Assembly: GCA_009741485.1 (NCBI GenBank)
Contig: CM019215.1
Coordinates: 82,165,575-82,229,574, forward strand
Origin: Malurus cyaneus samueli
Lineage: Eukaryota > Chordata > Aves > Passeriformes > Maluridae
Direction of reading: 5' to 3'
DNA: 64,000 nucleotides
Of the stretch, positions 1 through 14,800 are shown piece by piece. The translations under genes were made by a program, and so were the position numbers. Under the pieces are notes generated by a model. It was not told where the DNA came from. It saw only the letters and a list, made by a program, of their open reading frames with translations, and did not search any database. Numbering within the stretch: position 1 is the stretch's first letter; each line of letters opens with the position of its first letter.

Positions 1-878
1 GGAAAACGTCAGGAGTGGAATGCAGACCTGGCCCAGAAGTCACATTTTCATTTGCAAGACTTGGGCAGGGGAAGTGTGGCCATTGGGGCAAAAGCTGGTT
101 GTCTTTCCTATGAGTAGAACAGCATCCATCCATGCAGTTCTAATCAAAATCATCGTCATGAACCTACTTAAGCTCCTGACCTCAAATCCCTCACAGTCTG
201 TGGGAAAAAGAGGATTGTTTCCCACTCGCCCAAACAAGGAAGCGGTGTTTGATGTGTGTATCTGCACACAGTTGGGCAGGAAGAGGGATGTCTGGTATAC
301 AAACACACTCGTGCTCGCAACACAGCTTTGATTGCACAGTTGTATCATCGATGGGGGTGGTACTGAGCAATACTGAGTAACAACAGGAGGTTTTTCCAGA
401 GTTACACAACAGCTGGAGCCTGTACTGTGGATCAATAAACTGCAGCTAATTTATTCCCGGTAACAAAGCACACCCTAAACAGTGGAAACTTGGTATATCT
501 CATAGACACCCCCTGCCTTGCAACTGTCCCAGCATAGATGAGAACATTTTAATTTGTTTTGCGTCAAGGTTAATGTGCTTGACATAACTGAGAAAACAGT
601 GATAACGCTTCTAAATGAAAATGTGTTGTCTGCTCCAGTGGATGATTCAAGGTATCTAATAGCTTTCCATGGAGATCTCATTTGTGAGTACAGGGAAAAA
701 AGTTGAAGTGGCAGCAAAATCCAAGTGCATTGGATGATGGTAAGCATGCTTCTACATGTGGGCACAGTAAAACCTAAATTTCCCACTTTGAAAAGCCAGG
801 GGAAGAAATCCTTATCAAACCTGGCTTCCTCAAGATAGATCGGGGCCACTCATGCTACCACAGGAGCACATCCTAGGC

Positions 879-892
879 AAAAAAAAAAAAAA

Positions 893-951
<59 letters not shown>
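879..951 (+). repeat. Poly(A) tract, 73 bases
   Basis: An almost pure A run broken by a single T at 894. No target duplication or retrocopied gene was seen next to it. The true length may be uncertain because such runs assemble poorly. Confidence 0.95.
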
Positions 952-954
<3 letters not shown>

Positions 955-3900
955 ATTTCTTCCTGTTAATCTGGTTTACAGAAGGAAGGATGTTTTAGAA
1001 GAACCTGGTGAGCTCTGTAAATCCCTTGCAGTTGCAGTATCTTGGTTGGTTCGGGGAGACAGATGAGGTTGGCATCTTCTGCCATCTCTCCTAGGGGACA
1101 ACCACCTCCAGGCAGAGATATCTAAGTTCAGCTAGGAACCTCACAAGACCGGACTAGGAGAACTGAAGGTTTTTCTCTGCATAGCACACATTGCAAGGCT
1201 TTTGGCAGACATGCTGTAGCTGACAGCTGACAGTCAGTGTCGGCAGCCTCTCTCCTTCTCCCCTTGCAGAAACCCCCTGCAAGGCAGCCTCAGCCGCAAA
1301 TACAGATCTGGTGATGACTCCAGGGAAATCAGAAACTGATTTCTGCCATACATGAGAAGCCAGAAAGAGCTTGGTGCTGGAGTTAGGTTAGGAAAAATGA
1401 CCAAGAAAGAGGCCACACTCATGACTGAAGCATTCAGCCACTGAATGCCCCACTAAGGAGCAGATGTCATGAAGATGTGGAAATCCACTGCTATGATATG
1501 ATGTATTTGCCCCTGGAGCTGTATCATGAAACCTCTGCAGATGTTATGAATCGAAAGTGTTTGTTAGGACTTACACATTATTGTGGTGAAAACCAAAGTC
1601 AGGAGCTGTCCTCCATCACAAGAGTGGGTTCACACAAAGTCGTGAGATTTCATTTCATGCTTTCAGTCTCTGCATTTTATATCAGCTCCCTGATTAAATG
1701 AAGAATTCAGCATGATTTTATAGCTCAGCCTGTGCTTCTCATAAAATCTCTTGGCAAGAAAGAATTTTTCTCAAGATACATGGTGAAAACAGCAAGGCTT
1801 TTTCTATAACCACGGAATAATTGCTCTAGATCTATTACTGTACCAAACAGAACTTCTTCTCTTTATATCTTTTATTTCTTGGCAAACACAGTGCTCACTG
1901 CAATGAGGAATGTTTGAAAGGAAAAATCTTGCAATAGATTTTATCCAAGATATTTTTGTGTTCACGGGGCACTTCATGGACAATTTGTCTGTACTTCATG
2001 ACAAGTTCAGAGAATAGTAACTACCAGGAAAAATATTTCCATTCCAAAAAACAGCTTTTATACCCCTCAGTCAGAAGGTGGTGTACTTATTAAATCTGGT
2101 CACAAGAAATAGTTGTCTGTATATTTTGCAAAAGCTTTGAATCATTTTTACTTCTTTGAATCCTTTTTACTTCCTGGCATTTTTAAAGCTCTTCTTAAGA
2201 GAAAATAAGTGCAAAACCCCTTTCCAAATTCTGAGACCTGATTTCTTTTTTTAGAAGAAGCACCAAATGCCAGAGGAGGACATTACCAGGATTTATAGAA
2301 TCCCAGTCAAAATCTGCACCATGTGTCAGGCAAGCCAAATTCCCATTAGCACTTGAGGTTCAGCCAGCAATACAATTCCTGTTTCAATTATGTCCTTATT
2401 TTTTTTTTAATCCATTTTTTGAGCTGATTCACCACCTTTTTCACCCCTGCACACCAGGTCAGCTTACGGATCGTGGCCAAAGGGAAGTAGTAACTTAGAT
2501 TGAGCTGGTACCCAGAAGAACGGCTTAGGATGTTCTGCTGCGAGCAGAGAGCATTGCTCCTGCTGCAAAAGTAGTTCTACAACTGCACGTGTTATAACTG
2601 GGATAGAGAAGGTAGAGAACCACCCTCACGTTATAATTGCTTGGTCCTTTATTTGCTTCTTTTCAAACCCTGAACGATCCAGATGAAAAGAACAGTGCCT
2701 GTGCTTTGCTCACCCGCAATTAGGAAGGAAACAAGTTTAAACTGTGTGTTCTGTCTGTGGCAAAGGGAAGGCTCGTGCTCCCCAACCTGCCCCCGAAATG
2801 ACTCCTAATAGGACTAAAGAGTGTTTTGCAATCGGGCTCTGGGCAAGCAAAGAGCTGCCGTTGGGAGGTTCTCCTGCATGCTACCACCAAAACGCCGGCG
2901 TGCTTTTGCATGCATCATGCTATTGTTATTATAATGGTAACTAACGAGCTGTAAACAAATTATATGTCTCGATACAGCCCTTTAATGAGCTGAGGCTCAT
3001 ACCTAGTGGTAGGTAAAAGGTAAAACAACAGCACTAGACAAGTAGTTTCTGGAGCCATTACAAGTAATTTGCAAGCTCAGGCATCTCAGTTTTGCAATCT
3101 CACTCATCTTCATTTCCTTCGAACCCTGCATCTTGCCAGGGACAGCAGGCTCTGGCTTCTTTTTTGGAAAGGTTTGCCTTTACTCAACTCTGGCTGTGCT
3201 TGTGTAAGTGTCGACAAACGTTTAACTCCATTGATACTTCTAGCCTGGAGTAAAAGACAAAAGCAAGTTTTCTATGGTCAGGGATTAATATTTTCTTCTA
3301 AATTTGCCCTTTCAAATATTATGTGAAGAAATTAGGATTGTACGTGCCTAAGGGTGCTACTTTTGTTATGTGCTTTGCAAGTGCCTGAAGTTGCTCTTCT
3401 AAGCTTCATCAGGAGATTCTAGCAAATAGGAGCGGGTTCCTGAGCCCTCACTGCTTATCCTGCAGCCTCAGGTTTTTGTGATCTCCCCTGCACATAGGGA
3501 GCTGCAGTATAGAGGCACCCTGAAAAACAAGAATGAAAGCAAAGGGATGCACTCAGCAGGTACCCTTTGAGTCTGGGCTGTGGAAGCCAAAAAGGTGTGC
3601 AGGTTCCGGGCAGGCAGCTCAGTGAGGGGAACAGGGGCACACAGACAAACTGCAGGAGCTGTCAGGAATCCCAGCCTTGCTGTAAAGAAAGAGGAATCCA
3701 TGTGCCAGCAAACAGCTGTTGAGCAAAGCTGCACACCTACACTAGGAAGCTGGGGGAAAAGAGCCTGGCAGGGGAAAGTGTAGGATTTAAAGGATGAGGC
3801 AAGGGACCTTGTCCCAGGTCCTTGTATCTACGGGTTCTGGACAGGCACAGACCTTTGCATTTTAATGCAGCCCAGTGTGAGGAGGGACCTGGCCCCGAAG

Positions 3901-4894
3901 GTTGTGGGCGCCACGTGGACCCAGAAGCACAGCAAACTGCGGGGCATGGTAAAGCCTGGTGTGGCACAGTGCTTGCTGACTTCATCTCCCTGGCAATTTT
4001 AAAGCCTTTTTGAATTGATAACCCATTTCCTGGACTTTATAGGGTAATTCTTTAGCAGATATCCTGTTGTTTTGGAGGAAAGAAAACCCCAACACAAGAC
4101 AAACCCAACCTTCCAGCACTGTGGCTTAGAGAAATTATGCGAGCGCTGCTCATTTTACCACTGGGAAATGCTAGCTTCTCCCAGAGCAGTGTCTGCTGTA
4201 AGAAGGGAAAAAATAGGATGAGGAGAGGGTTGAATGAGGAAAGGAGTAACACAGAGACCGTTTTACAGTAAGGGCTTTGGAATGTTTACCTTCAACAGCA
4301 GCTCTTGTCACAGCCAAGGAGAGCAGGGGCCAGATGCTGGGTTTCTGCTTGTGCACGGCTGCAGGTGCCTTGAAATGGGAGCAAGACCCTCTTCCAAACC
4401 GGGCTTTGCCATTTGGGGAATGACAGGCACACACACTGTGCTAAATGTAGGTCAGGGCCACGGGTAAGTGCTGGGGTGCTCTGCAGGGACCTGTGTGATG
4501 GACTAACCAAGCTGTACACAGAGAAAACATATCAAGATCCTGTACAGCTGGCCTCATCTTGTATCACTCACTAAATATTTGATGAATGCTAACTGCCTAA
4601 CCTACTTTACTCCTCTCGCCTACTGCGGCGTTGACTGGCTCCTCCATTTTTTCTCTATTATTGATGCATTTTGAGGAAGACACTGTCTCATGACAAAATA
4701 GTGATCTTAGATGTGAGATGAAAAAGGAGACACAAAAAGGGAAGGTAAAGCAGACAACCCTAGGAAAACAAAAGCAATACATGGGCAAAGGAAAATATAA
4801 ATTGAGTGGCAGGGCACTATTACCATTTTACAGTAGAATGGAAACCAGCAAAGTCTGGGGATGAAAGTGTGTGGGGAATCACATTAATCTTCTA
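952..4894. other. Intergenic DNA, nothing recognised
   Basis: Open frames are short, overlap on both strands and match no family I recognise. The 3450-4520 part is somewhat more GC-rich but lacks CpG clustering, splice structure or a repeat signature. Bases 1-878 before the poly(A) tract are similar. Confidence 0.6.
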
Positions 4895-4914
4895 NNNNNN
4901 NNNNNNNNNNNNNN
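4895..4914. other. Assembly gap (20 N)
   Basis: Twenty consecutive undetermined bases. The true distance between the flanks is unknown. Confidence 0.99.
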
Positions 4915-7900
4915 AGTATTTCACCCTGGGAACTACAGACGCATGAATCTTACTGATATAATTGTATGGAAGAATTGCCAAGGAACTTCATTCTGTATGA
5001 AATTGCATAATTTTAAAGTTCCATATTAATCATGCAATATCTAGTTTTTCCACCATAAATATTCATGAAGGAGAGAGAAAAGGGGATGCAGGCAGTACTC
5101 CAGGTGGCAGAAGGGTTTTTACATGACAGGCACCTCAGTAAGGTCACTCAGTGCATGATTGTCCTCATACTGCTGAGAGCAGAGATTGCTGAGCCAAGAT
5201 GCACTCTGGCCTTATCAAAATCAGGGAAAACAGATGAGGAGCAATAAAAATAAAACACGGTTATATTGGATGAAGTCCCACAATAGCCCTTGCTCCAGTA
5301 CTTCGGAGCTCAGGGTTCAGTTTAATCAAGCATATCTTTCCTGAGCAAATCTGCTCATGGAATTTCTGGTGATGTATAACAGCAACTCTGTCAACAAAGA
5401 ACCATTTTTCTTCATTATTAACAAAACATAGCTGTCTTGTGCTTTTCGGTCAGCCAAAGAGGAGAAATGAATGGTGGGTAGAGTGGCAGAGAGCAGCCAC
5501 TGGCTGTTTTCAAAGATGATGTCAAATAAGTGTATCCTGGCATTCCTCTCTCCTTGTCCCTCCCTGTGGTGCCTCGGGGATGTCCCTGCTCCTCAGTTCG
5601 AAACAGCACAACAGCTCTGGTATTAATCCTATGGCTGAGCTCTGAGTTTCCTTAGGGCTGATTCATACTGCAGAAGAGTGTTTTTCACTCTGAGCTGGCT
5701 CCTTTCAAAGCAAACAGCACTATAAGTAATTGGCCTCATCAGTCCTACAAACTGGGGGGAGGGACATCGTGCACCAGGGATGGCCACGTCTGTGTGGATC
5801 TGTGAACGCACAAATGCCTTGTGCTGGCTCTGTAAGCAAAGTCTGGATCACACTGTTTCCATGAAATCTGCTGATTTTATTTAACTTACAGTGGCACATA
5901 TCAGGGCATGATTCACTTATTTGCTCTCTAAAAGCTTTTATTCTTTATTTGTTGCAGTCCTCTATCCTCAGCATAGGAGGTAAATGCCCGGGAAGAGGAG
6001 ACCTGGTAAGCCAACAGGCAGCATGTACAAAACATTGCCCCAACATGCAGGGGCAAGCAAGGGCCAAGGTATAAACCAAGAGGGGATTATCAAGGGACAC
6101 CAGAAACAACACTCTAATGTGAATCACATCAGGTATCCCATTCTATGATTCCATGATCTCTAGTTCCTGAAACAGGAATTCTTTCATCACACTCCTTTCT
6201 GTAGAAGTCTTTAGTGCCTTTAGTTTCTACTTCTCTTCCCCTAAACACCAGTTGCATGTGGGTGGGGAACATGAACACAACCAGCAGCAGTGGCTAAGAT
6301 GGGTAATTCCAACAAGGAAAGAGTTCATGCAGAAGTTAATTATTTGCAAATTGGCAATGATACTTTGACCTCAGATACTTGAAGACATGGCTGATGGCAC
6401 CTCTGGGCCATGAGTAGTTAGCTGCCTGTAAGACTTCATGGAGGATGAGTCAAACTGTGACTTTAAAGGTGGCTCCCTTTAAATCTGAGGGCAAAGGAGC
6501 AAACTGGCCAACTTCATGTCAATGCCCTGGAAATATTGGGCCAAATAATCAAATATGGACTAGTTCATATTTGGTGATAAAAGGAATGAGCACTAAATGA
6601 CCTAGAGCAAATTTATTTCCTTTTATGGCTAATCATCAGTCTTACAGAAAGGAGAGAGTAGTAGATGTCACATATCTTGGCTTCCAAGTGCTTTTGACAG
6701 TGTCTCTGATGTCATTCTCATCATAAGTAAGCTCAAAAGAGAAATTTACAAGAGGGTGACACAAGGCTTGTCAAATTGTAGCAAGAGGGTGAGTGACAGC
6801 AGGTGCAGAAACAGCAGGGCAGGCTGGTGTCATGGAGGTGATGCTATGCTGGGGTGGGGGGAAAACAGGATGCAATTCAGAACAGGGACAAGCTCATATG
6901 AGATGGTGCTATCAGGCAGGAACAATGGACAATACCAGTCAGGCAATAGCCTGGCAGCAGATTGCTGGGCAGGAACCTGGCTTGTGAGCTAAAGCCTGGG
7001 AGCATCGTGTTTCTGACACGAAGGCAAATGCCACGCTGGGATGTACCAACAACGGTATGGCTTGCAAGGTGCAGGCACAAGCCCTTTTCCTGTACCCTGC
7101 TGGAAGTCAGGCAGTTGGTTTTGGGGTATGGCTCTCCCAGAACGGGAGCACCCCAGCTGGATGCAGGGGCAACCACGAAGTTGACAGGGGGCCTGGAGAA
7201 CATCACGTATGAGGAAAGACCAAATGCACTGCCCTTGTTCCGCTGAAGGAAAGAAGGATATTTCAACATGTGGGGCTGCAAAGCGGAAAGCAATTATCCG
7301 GTCTCTCCCTGTGGGACAGCAAGGCAGTTTCGGGTTAGTCACTGGGAAATAATTATAGCTGGTCAGGGCAGCGGGGCAGAGGACAGACTGCAGCCAGACA
7401 TGGAGGCGATAGAGCCTCTGTCACTGCATATCTAAAAGACAACCTGTGGGAACAACATGAATACAGTTTATACATTATTGTTGACATTATACTGTAAATA
7501 ATACTTTTGTATGGTATCTATAATGCCCTAAGTTGGTAAAAGACAGTAAACATCCCACTGGGATCCCTTCCAGCCTTCATTCTTCACTGAGAACAGCTCA
7601 GACTGAAATTCTGCATGTTACACATCACTTGTTGGAGAAAAATCACTCATGCAGAGCACACCATGAGTGCCAGGTAGGAAATGTTCCCCACCACAGTTCA
7701 CTAGTCCATGTTCTTCAGACAAGAGGACACATCCGACTTAGGAGTGTCTGCCAGAGGGTCCAGTGAGTCAAGATCTGTAGAGAGTTAAAAGCAAAAGGGA
7801 AAAATCTGAACCAGCCACAAGTACTAAAACAGCACAGGCTGGGGACCATGAAGAACGATCTGTCTACAGATCAGGGAAGTAGCAAAATCAGCATCCCTTT

Positions 7901-10900
7901 GGGTTTGGGGCTCTTAAGGCAAGCTTTGCACATACTTTCAACTACACCTCCCTTTCTGAACAAGCGAAAACAGAGTTTAAGTCCTTACCTAATCACGCAA
8001 CTCCAGCAGCTGGAACTTTAAGAGAAACAAAGTAATTCGTGACTTATGCCGTAGGATGTCTGTGGCTGTCTCCTCTCCTGGCCATGTGCCTCAGGCTGAC
8101 CAAATCTGAAACTTGATTTGGAGGCCAGCCTCAAATGTTCCAGTTTGCTCCAAAGGGACTGATGGCAAGAATACACTGAAGATCTTTTTAGTTGAGGGTG
8201 CATAGCCAGCCCGTGCCACTCTGACTTATATGTCCCTGCGAACAGCTAACTACACTGTAGGAATTACTCTTCGAGCCTTAACATTTTCAGGCAAATGGAA
8301 GGCATTTTGATAATTACATCAAGCATAAGGAAAACATCTCTATAGTTACTCAATAACTAAGAAACTTAGTCAACACAGAAGTGATAGGGTTCTTATTGCC
8401 TAGTTAGTTACTTGAAAAAAATGGAATTATTTACTACTGAGGCATTCAATAAATTGTATTTGCTAATGCTGCATTTCAGTGCTATGGCCATGGAAATAAA
8501 GCTGATTTATAGACTAGAGCTTGTCATGTTTGCATCATGGTGGAGCTTCTTTAGAAAAAAAAAATGCTTGCGGGGAATATTCTATATGCATAAAGTGCAT
8601 TTTATTGGATGGCAAATTAAATTGACAGTGAATCAGAAGATACCAATATTGTGAAGTTACTGGTAATCATCTCCCAAATAATTTCCAAAGACATGCATCA
8701 CTGTGCAGGAACTTGAACTACCAAGGGCATTTGAAGGCCCTTGAGTTTATTCAAGTCAGTTTAAAAAAAAAAAAAACCCAAACATTTCTGGAAAATATGG
8801 CAGAAGGAAGAGTAAAGGTTATTCACAAAGGCTGCCTTCTGTCTGTGGGTCAGTGAAGTCACCTCCCCCTAAGCATCAAGAAAATGAAAGCTGTGCTGTG
8901 AGAAAACAGCTGTTTAGGAAGATCCTTTTAAAAAAGGATGCTGGCATACTGCTGGGAGCTTGGCTCTTTTTAATGTTTTGCTACTGCCTTTTGATTTATT
9001 ATGTGTTCTGTTCTCCCCTGGCCCCCTGCCCACCATTTCAAAATGAATGAAAGAGATTAGCTGTGACAACAGTATGGGGAATGTGTGCATGAAAGAGGTG
9101 AACCTAGAAGTATGAAACAAACCACAGTATTCGATATTCTGCAGTTGGGTTTAATTACGATAATTAATTGTTGCTCTTTTGCAAGTGGAATGAAGTGTGC
9201 AAAGCCAAAGACAAGTGGCTTGACGGAGCTGGAGGGAGGGGGCAGAAGCCACCAGCTCCACTGCCAGCTGGCGAGGAAAGCCCCTGTCCCTGCAGGCAGT
9301 GGCTCACTGCCTTCGCACACCTTGCCACAACCACATGTTCCTGGGGCCAGCCTGCTGCCACGGGCCTGACGTGCAGCTTCCCGGACTCACCCACACCTCC
9401 CTCCACCCCACTGACTCCCCAGGCACCGGCTCTGCCTCGGTGCCAGCAGCAGCTTGGCCCTTTGAAGGAGGGGCCCTTGGAAGGAGGGGCCTTCTTGAAA
9501 ACTCCTGTTAGCTGTCAGCGAGCATGGAACATTATGCAAACAAATTTCACTGAAAATGAGGAAAAGAGGAAACCATAGGAAAAGAAATTACAAGATCCCC
9601 AGCTGTTCTGAAGCAACTCCCTTGCTTTCTAAAGTAGGCTGCATAAATATTGATCTAGCCAGGATATGCCCTACATTCATTTGCACAGACATTATAAATG
9701 TGCTTGAGAATGAGAAATCAATCTTGTTTTCCTGAGTGGTAACCATGTACAGCCAAGAATGTGTACAGATAATGCTAATCACAGTTCTCAAGCTTGCCAC
9801 TTAAACATGGAGCTGAAAAAGGTATTCTTGGGGAATGCAGGAGGAAAAGATCTTCTTCTCTATTTGTTTATTTTCAGATATTTCCATTAATCCCTATACC
9901 ATTTAAAACACATGCCCGTTCCAATTCTAAACATAATGTGTCATCTAATTAGTTTTCTGTATTTTGCCTGCTGAATTTGTTTAGGTTACTGTTTCATAAC
10001 CTCCTCCAAGCAAGGTGAGGTATAACCTTAGGCATCTCTATAAATTTATGTGTCCCTCTGTCATTAGCCTTCCGTCTGGCTAAGCACTGCAACACCGCAG
10101 CTGGGAAAATCATATCATTAGGTTGCAAAAGCAGTAGAATTCCTGCACTAGAGAGCCACAGGGTGGCTTCTGAAACACTGAGTGATTAATAATTAATATG
10201 TAATTGTTGGATAATCTGTTCAGGCAGTCCAAGTGTAGGAAATATATTAGTATTTTTTTATGGAGAATGCTGCTACTAAAATAACAAGACTTGAACAAGC
10301 TCCCTCTTGTTACAACCCTACTTAATAACAGAAATAGTGTAAAACTGCCACATCTTGCTATACACTGTAATGAAAGATTCTGCCTTTTTATCAAATGAAG
10401 TGCTTGTGTTCATAAAGTAGAAGATGTGGCAAACATTAGGTGGCAGAGATAATGAATTGCATATCCAGCTGGATTTTAAAAATAAAATGATTCAACTTTT
10501 TTTAATATGTGATTTGTCTTATTTGAGCTACCATTTGGCTGATTCCTCTGCAGTTTTATTTGCTTGACTCATTACTTTCAGTTATTTTCATCTCCATTTA
10601 TGCATTCTAAATAACATCATGTTTACAGAAAGCATTTAAAATGGTTTTGTTGCTTCAAAGAGAAAAAAAGCCTTTAAATTAAAAATGTAGAGTCTATTTC
10701 ATAAACATTACTCCGGAACAATATAATGCAGTAGATGAATGCAGTAGGCTTTAGATAATCAAAAGGGCATTTTAAAGATTTGGCAAAAGCAAGAAGAAAA
10801 GATGAGTCAAGTGATCCCCATTTCTTCTAATTACTCGCCTTGCTGACAGAGCTCATCACCACTGGCCTCGAAATGAAATAATTGTCAAGATGCATTTCAA

Positions 10901-11719
10901 AGCTGTGATTCAGGAGCTGCGGGACGTGTCTTTCTGTTTCACAACATTGTTATATATGGAGATACTCACCTATATGGTGAGGATGCTGAACTTAAAATAT
11001 TCCTGAGTTACACAAGTGGGGTTTATTTGAACGCTGACTGAAGTATGCAGAACCTGATTACCTGTCAATTTACTCCTGACTAATGATCCTGCTTTAAAAT
11101 GCTGGATATTCTTATAATGGGCAGATGCTCCACATTGTAAAGCATGTTTTGTTCAGCAGTAGGTCCAATGTGATTTGTAGCTACAGTGCAGAAGCAATCC
11201 AAAATGATAAATTTGCTTACAGAAGGTAGCTGCCAGGCTGTGTACTAAGTGGGGGAGCAGAACCATCAGCTTGCAGAAAGCAATGTCTTCCACCACAACA
11301 ATTTCAGCCAAAGATATGGAGCTTAGAGAATAATGCAATGTTACAGCTGAAGTACCAGGATAATTGAGTCTATAACATCTGCTCTAAATGTAGTGACACC
11401 AAAAAGAAGCCCTTCTGTCTGTGTTGTTGCTCCTTGTTAAAGCAGAGTGCAAATATGCAACATGACCCCAGCACATCAGGGAATTTGGGAACAGAAGCAG
11501 CTTGCTATCACAATTATCCTTCCCGTGCCAAAGAAGGAACTTTCTCAGCAAAATTATAATAAAGACGTTGCTTGGGTTGTTTTCCAACAATCTTTGCAAG
11601 AATGAAAAAGGGATCATACTTAATTAGCCTCCTAATAAGGGATGTTCTAGTGACTGGGTTGCAGCTGGAACGAAGCATTAGGGTTAAGGTGTTTGATTGA
11701 TTTTGTCTTGATTTTTAGT
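4915..11719. other. Intergenic DNA, nothing recognised
   Basis: AT-rich sequence without recognisable exons. A GC-rich patch at about 9220-9500 contains a two-copy 17-base repeat near 9461-9491 (GAAGGAGGGGCC twice). The 136-codon frame over it (9168-9578, no family match) is best explained by composition. A-tracts lie at 8555-8564 and about 8763-8776. Confidence 0.6.
6137..6157 (+). repeat. Possible CR1 3'-terminal remnant
   Basis: CCCATTCTATGATTCCATGAT resembles the ATTCTATGATTC repeat that ends CR1 elements. The preceding sequence does not resemble CR1, so this may be an old remnant or chance. Confidence 0.3.
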
Positions 11720-11819
11720 CATAGAAGCACAGAATAATTTGGGTTGAAAGGGACCATAAAGATCATCTATTTCCAACCTCCCAGCCACAAGCAGGGATAC
11801 GTTCCACTAGGTTGCTCAA
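11720..11819 (-). mobile_element. CR1 LINE, 3'-end fragment
   Basis: The + strand reads CATAGAAGCACAGAATAATT, then GGGTTGAAAGGGACC, ATCATCTA, CCAACCTCC and GTTCCACTAGGTTGCTCAA. This is the well-known end of avian CR1 read in reverse, so the element lies on the - strand. About 100 bases remain, without open frame. CR1 copies are usually truncated at their 5' end. Confidence 0.85.
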
Positions 11820-14800
11820 TTAGAAATGTATAAATTTCTCATAAGATATTATATTGAATCATTCTGGAAAGAACAAGGGGAAGGGAGGCAGAGAAAAAAA
11901 TATTGGTGTGTCATAAGGACTAACTCCCCTAAGGTTTTCTTTTTGTTCCGAATTACTATTGAATTTGATTAACCAGAACTTTAATTTGCTTATTTCACTC
12001 TGTTGTGATTTCCCCTGGTTTGAAGCAGTGGGAAACCAATCCCAGCCTCTGTCCAGCAAATCCACTCACAAATACATGCTGCTTGTTTCCCTTCCACAGT
12101 ATAAACACAAGGGAATATTCAATTAAATTGAAAATGGACACATTTAAAACTGATGAAAAGGAAATAATTTTTTTGCACAGCATGTAATTACTTGGCCAAA
12201 TCCCTTCCTACCTGGTATCATCACAACCAAAATCTTAGCGGGAGTTAAAAGAGGACTGATAATAAATGCATAAAAATAAACAAGAGCTGTGGAAGGGATT
12301 TACACCCATGCTTCTGCGGTAAAGCCAGCCTCCAACTACTGCAGTTTTGGGAATAGGTTTCTGAGATTGGTTATCCCACAACATCCACCATCATTGTCCT
12401 TTCGTCTTTCCTAGAAGTGTGTGGTAACAACCCATTTGCAGCAGGACACTATCTAGAAGCACCAGTAGCCTAATCCACTTATACTGCTGAAAAGATGTAG
12501 GTAGAAAATCCTGCAAATGATTTACAAACCATTTCAGCATCTCGACTGTTGCCAAAACGCAGCCCTTGTTTAGGTATTTGACAATCTGTCGTTATACTCG
12601 TTCAACAGCGACCGCATTGACAACTGATTCCTCGCTGAGTGACTCAGGTTGCTAATTCCAGCTTGACAGGTCTTGTCTCACTGAGCATTTGTGTACAACG
12701 AGATCTTGGGTGATGTGATCTTACTTTGACGTTTGCCCTGCCCCTGGAAGGATGATTTCCTGAGGAGGTCCAGAGGTCATCCACTGTAATGCACATTACT
12801 TATCAATACTTCTCTGTAGCGAGATGTGTTCATTGGACATTTCATACAGAGGCTTTCCAAATTCCTTGGCTTTCTTCAGGCAGCGCATCCCTTCAGGGAT
12901 GGTCATGGAGCAGCCTGCATTTGTACCTGCCTGGCCTCTGTCAGTCCATGGTGACTCCAGAGTAGTGGGACCACTCCTTTAGACAGCTGGTCTGCACCAC
13001 TGATGACAGAAGGAGAGTAAGTAGAACCTTTCTAGTGGTTGCTTTCTGCATGTTCTTACACAGTTTCTCTGAGAGCTCTCAGAGTCTGGCTGCTGGTTTT
13101 GGAGATGTCCATGGTCCATCCGATTTGGAACAGCATTTATTCTCAGAATAAGTAGAAGAGGAGCAAGCATGCCTGATGGTAAATGCTCCCTCAAGGCAGC
13201 AGAACTCTGGCTAAAGAACAAAGCGTCACGCACTGGGAATCAGCAGATACTTTTTGCCAGCAATGCCACCATGTGGGGGAATGATGTGATAAATGGGTTT
13301 CCAGCAGCCACCTAAAAATCCACTGCAAGTTCCTTGTATGCTGGGATCTGATCTGAAGAAAATGTGAAAGAGCAGCCAAGAATGGTAGGACACCAAATAC
13401 TTGGCTATCACCCAGAAACGCCTGCAGCCCAGCTATGCTAAGCCATGGCGGATGTGAACCTTGGCCAGCAGCCTCACTGCAATCGCTGTGGAGAAGAGCT
13501 CTCTGGCTGGCTCTTGTGTGCTCTACTATGGACCAACCAAATGAAAAACCCTACCACGCTGGGCTTCTTTCAAAAGCCTGATTGCTCACAGTCACAGGTA
13601 CAAAGGCAGCTCCACTCCTCTGCCTCTTCAGCTCTGCAAAAAAACTCTTCACCATGGGGTCTGCCTTTTTGTTTGGCCAGAAAACGAATGTTTGAGAGCT
13701 TTGGTTCCTGGCAGTATGGCATTCCAGATCCACTACTGGTGCACGACAAATCTCTTTGGTGTGGCAAAGAAGTGTGCCAGGTTGCTGGAAGGTGAAGTTT
13801 CTACTATTATTATGAAAACAGGTTATCAGTACCTGTTGGCAGAAACAATGTTCCTAAAAATCCAGCTGACTTTCAAACGCAGCATTTCCCAAGTGCGTAG
13901 GGGCCACCAATGAATTTTCACAATGGGTTTATTGCCTATCTTATCAAGAGGCTGATGAAAATTTAGCCCCAAGGCATGTCTTGATCTGTGTAATAGTTCA
14001 GTCACAGGCACTGAACATCCTGGGGAGCATGCTAGCAATGACAGTGCCTAGGCAGGCATGGGCTTGAGAAAATGAAGAATTTATACTACTCTAGCAATGA
14101 GAACTCACATCAGTTTGGAGGTTTACCCTTGTTCTGACCAGATCAGGTGGAGCATTCAGAGCATTCAGTTCTGTTCTTGGCACTTAGAAAACAACAAAAG
14201 ACACCTCTGGAAAGCCAAAAGCAGGATGATGCTGCCTCTGAAAGAGTTTGGATGCCAATTATAAACACATGACTATAGTTTGCTGTATCCTGACCAGCAT
14301 CTGCAAAACTAACAATGCAGGCTTTCACCTCAGTCAAACTTGGATACTAAAATACTAATTGTTCTCCCTTTCCCATGGCTTCCCTTCCTGACTGTCCCAG
14401 GCCAGCTTCTGCACAGACTGACAGATCATAGAGCAGGGCATCACAGTGACCCCCACTGTAGGTTACTGTATGGGGAGCCATATGATCTGTCAGTGAAATG
14501 ACAGACACATTTTCCAGGAAGTTTTGTTTAGCCTCACCCATGAATACCAAGCTCATTCCCATCATTCTAGTGTATTACAAAGAGCTCCCGTAATCTCATG
14601 CAAGAAGCTTGTCACAGCCCTGTGACTACGCAGTCATAGCTGAAATGGCTGAGTGAGTGTGCAAGGGAGGGGTGGAGGTCTGAAGCCATAGCTCTTTTGG
14701 TAGCTACATTCATGTGCTGCTGATAGAGCACATGAAAGCGATTCTGCACACAAGTTTATGGCTGACAGCTTAGAAGTCAATGGGCATTTTGTCACTAGAA

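Noticed and set aside
9168..9578. 136-codon open frame (+) in a GC-rich patch
   Set aside because: Proline/alanine-rich composition, overlapping open frames on both strands, no recognisable domain, no CpG island and no splice structure.
12796..12978. 60-codon open frame on the - strand with a protein-like sequence (MTIPEGMRCLKKAKEF...)
   Set aside because: It is short, has no family I recognise and neighbouring frames do not clearly continue it. A decayed retrocopy is possible but unsupported; a translated search of 12780-14040 would decide.
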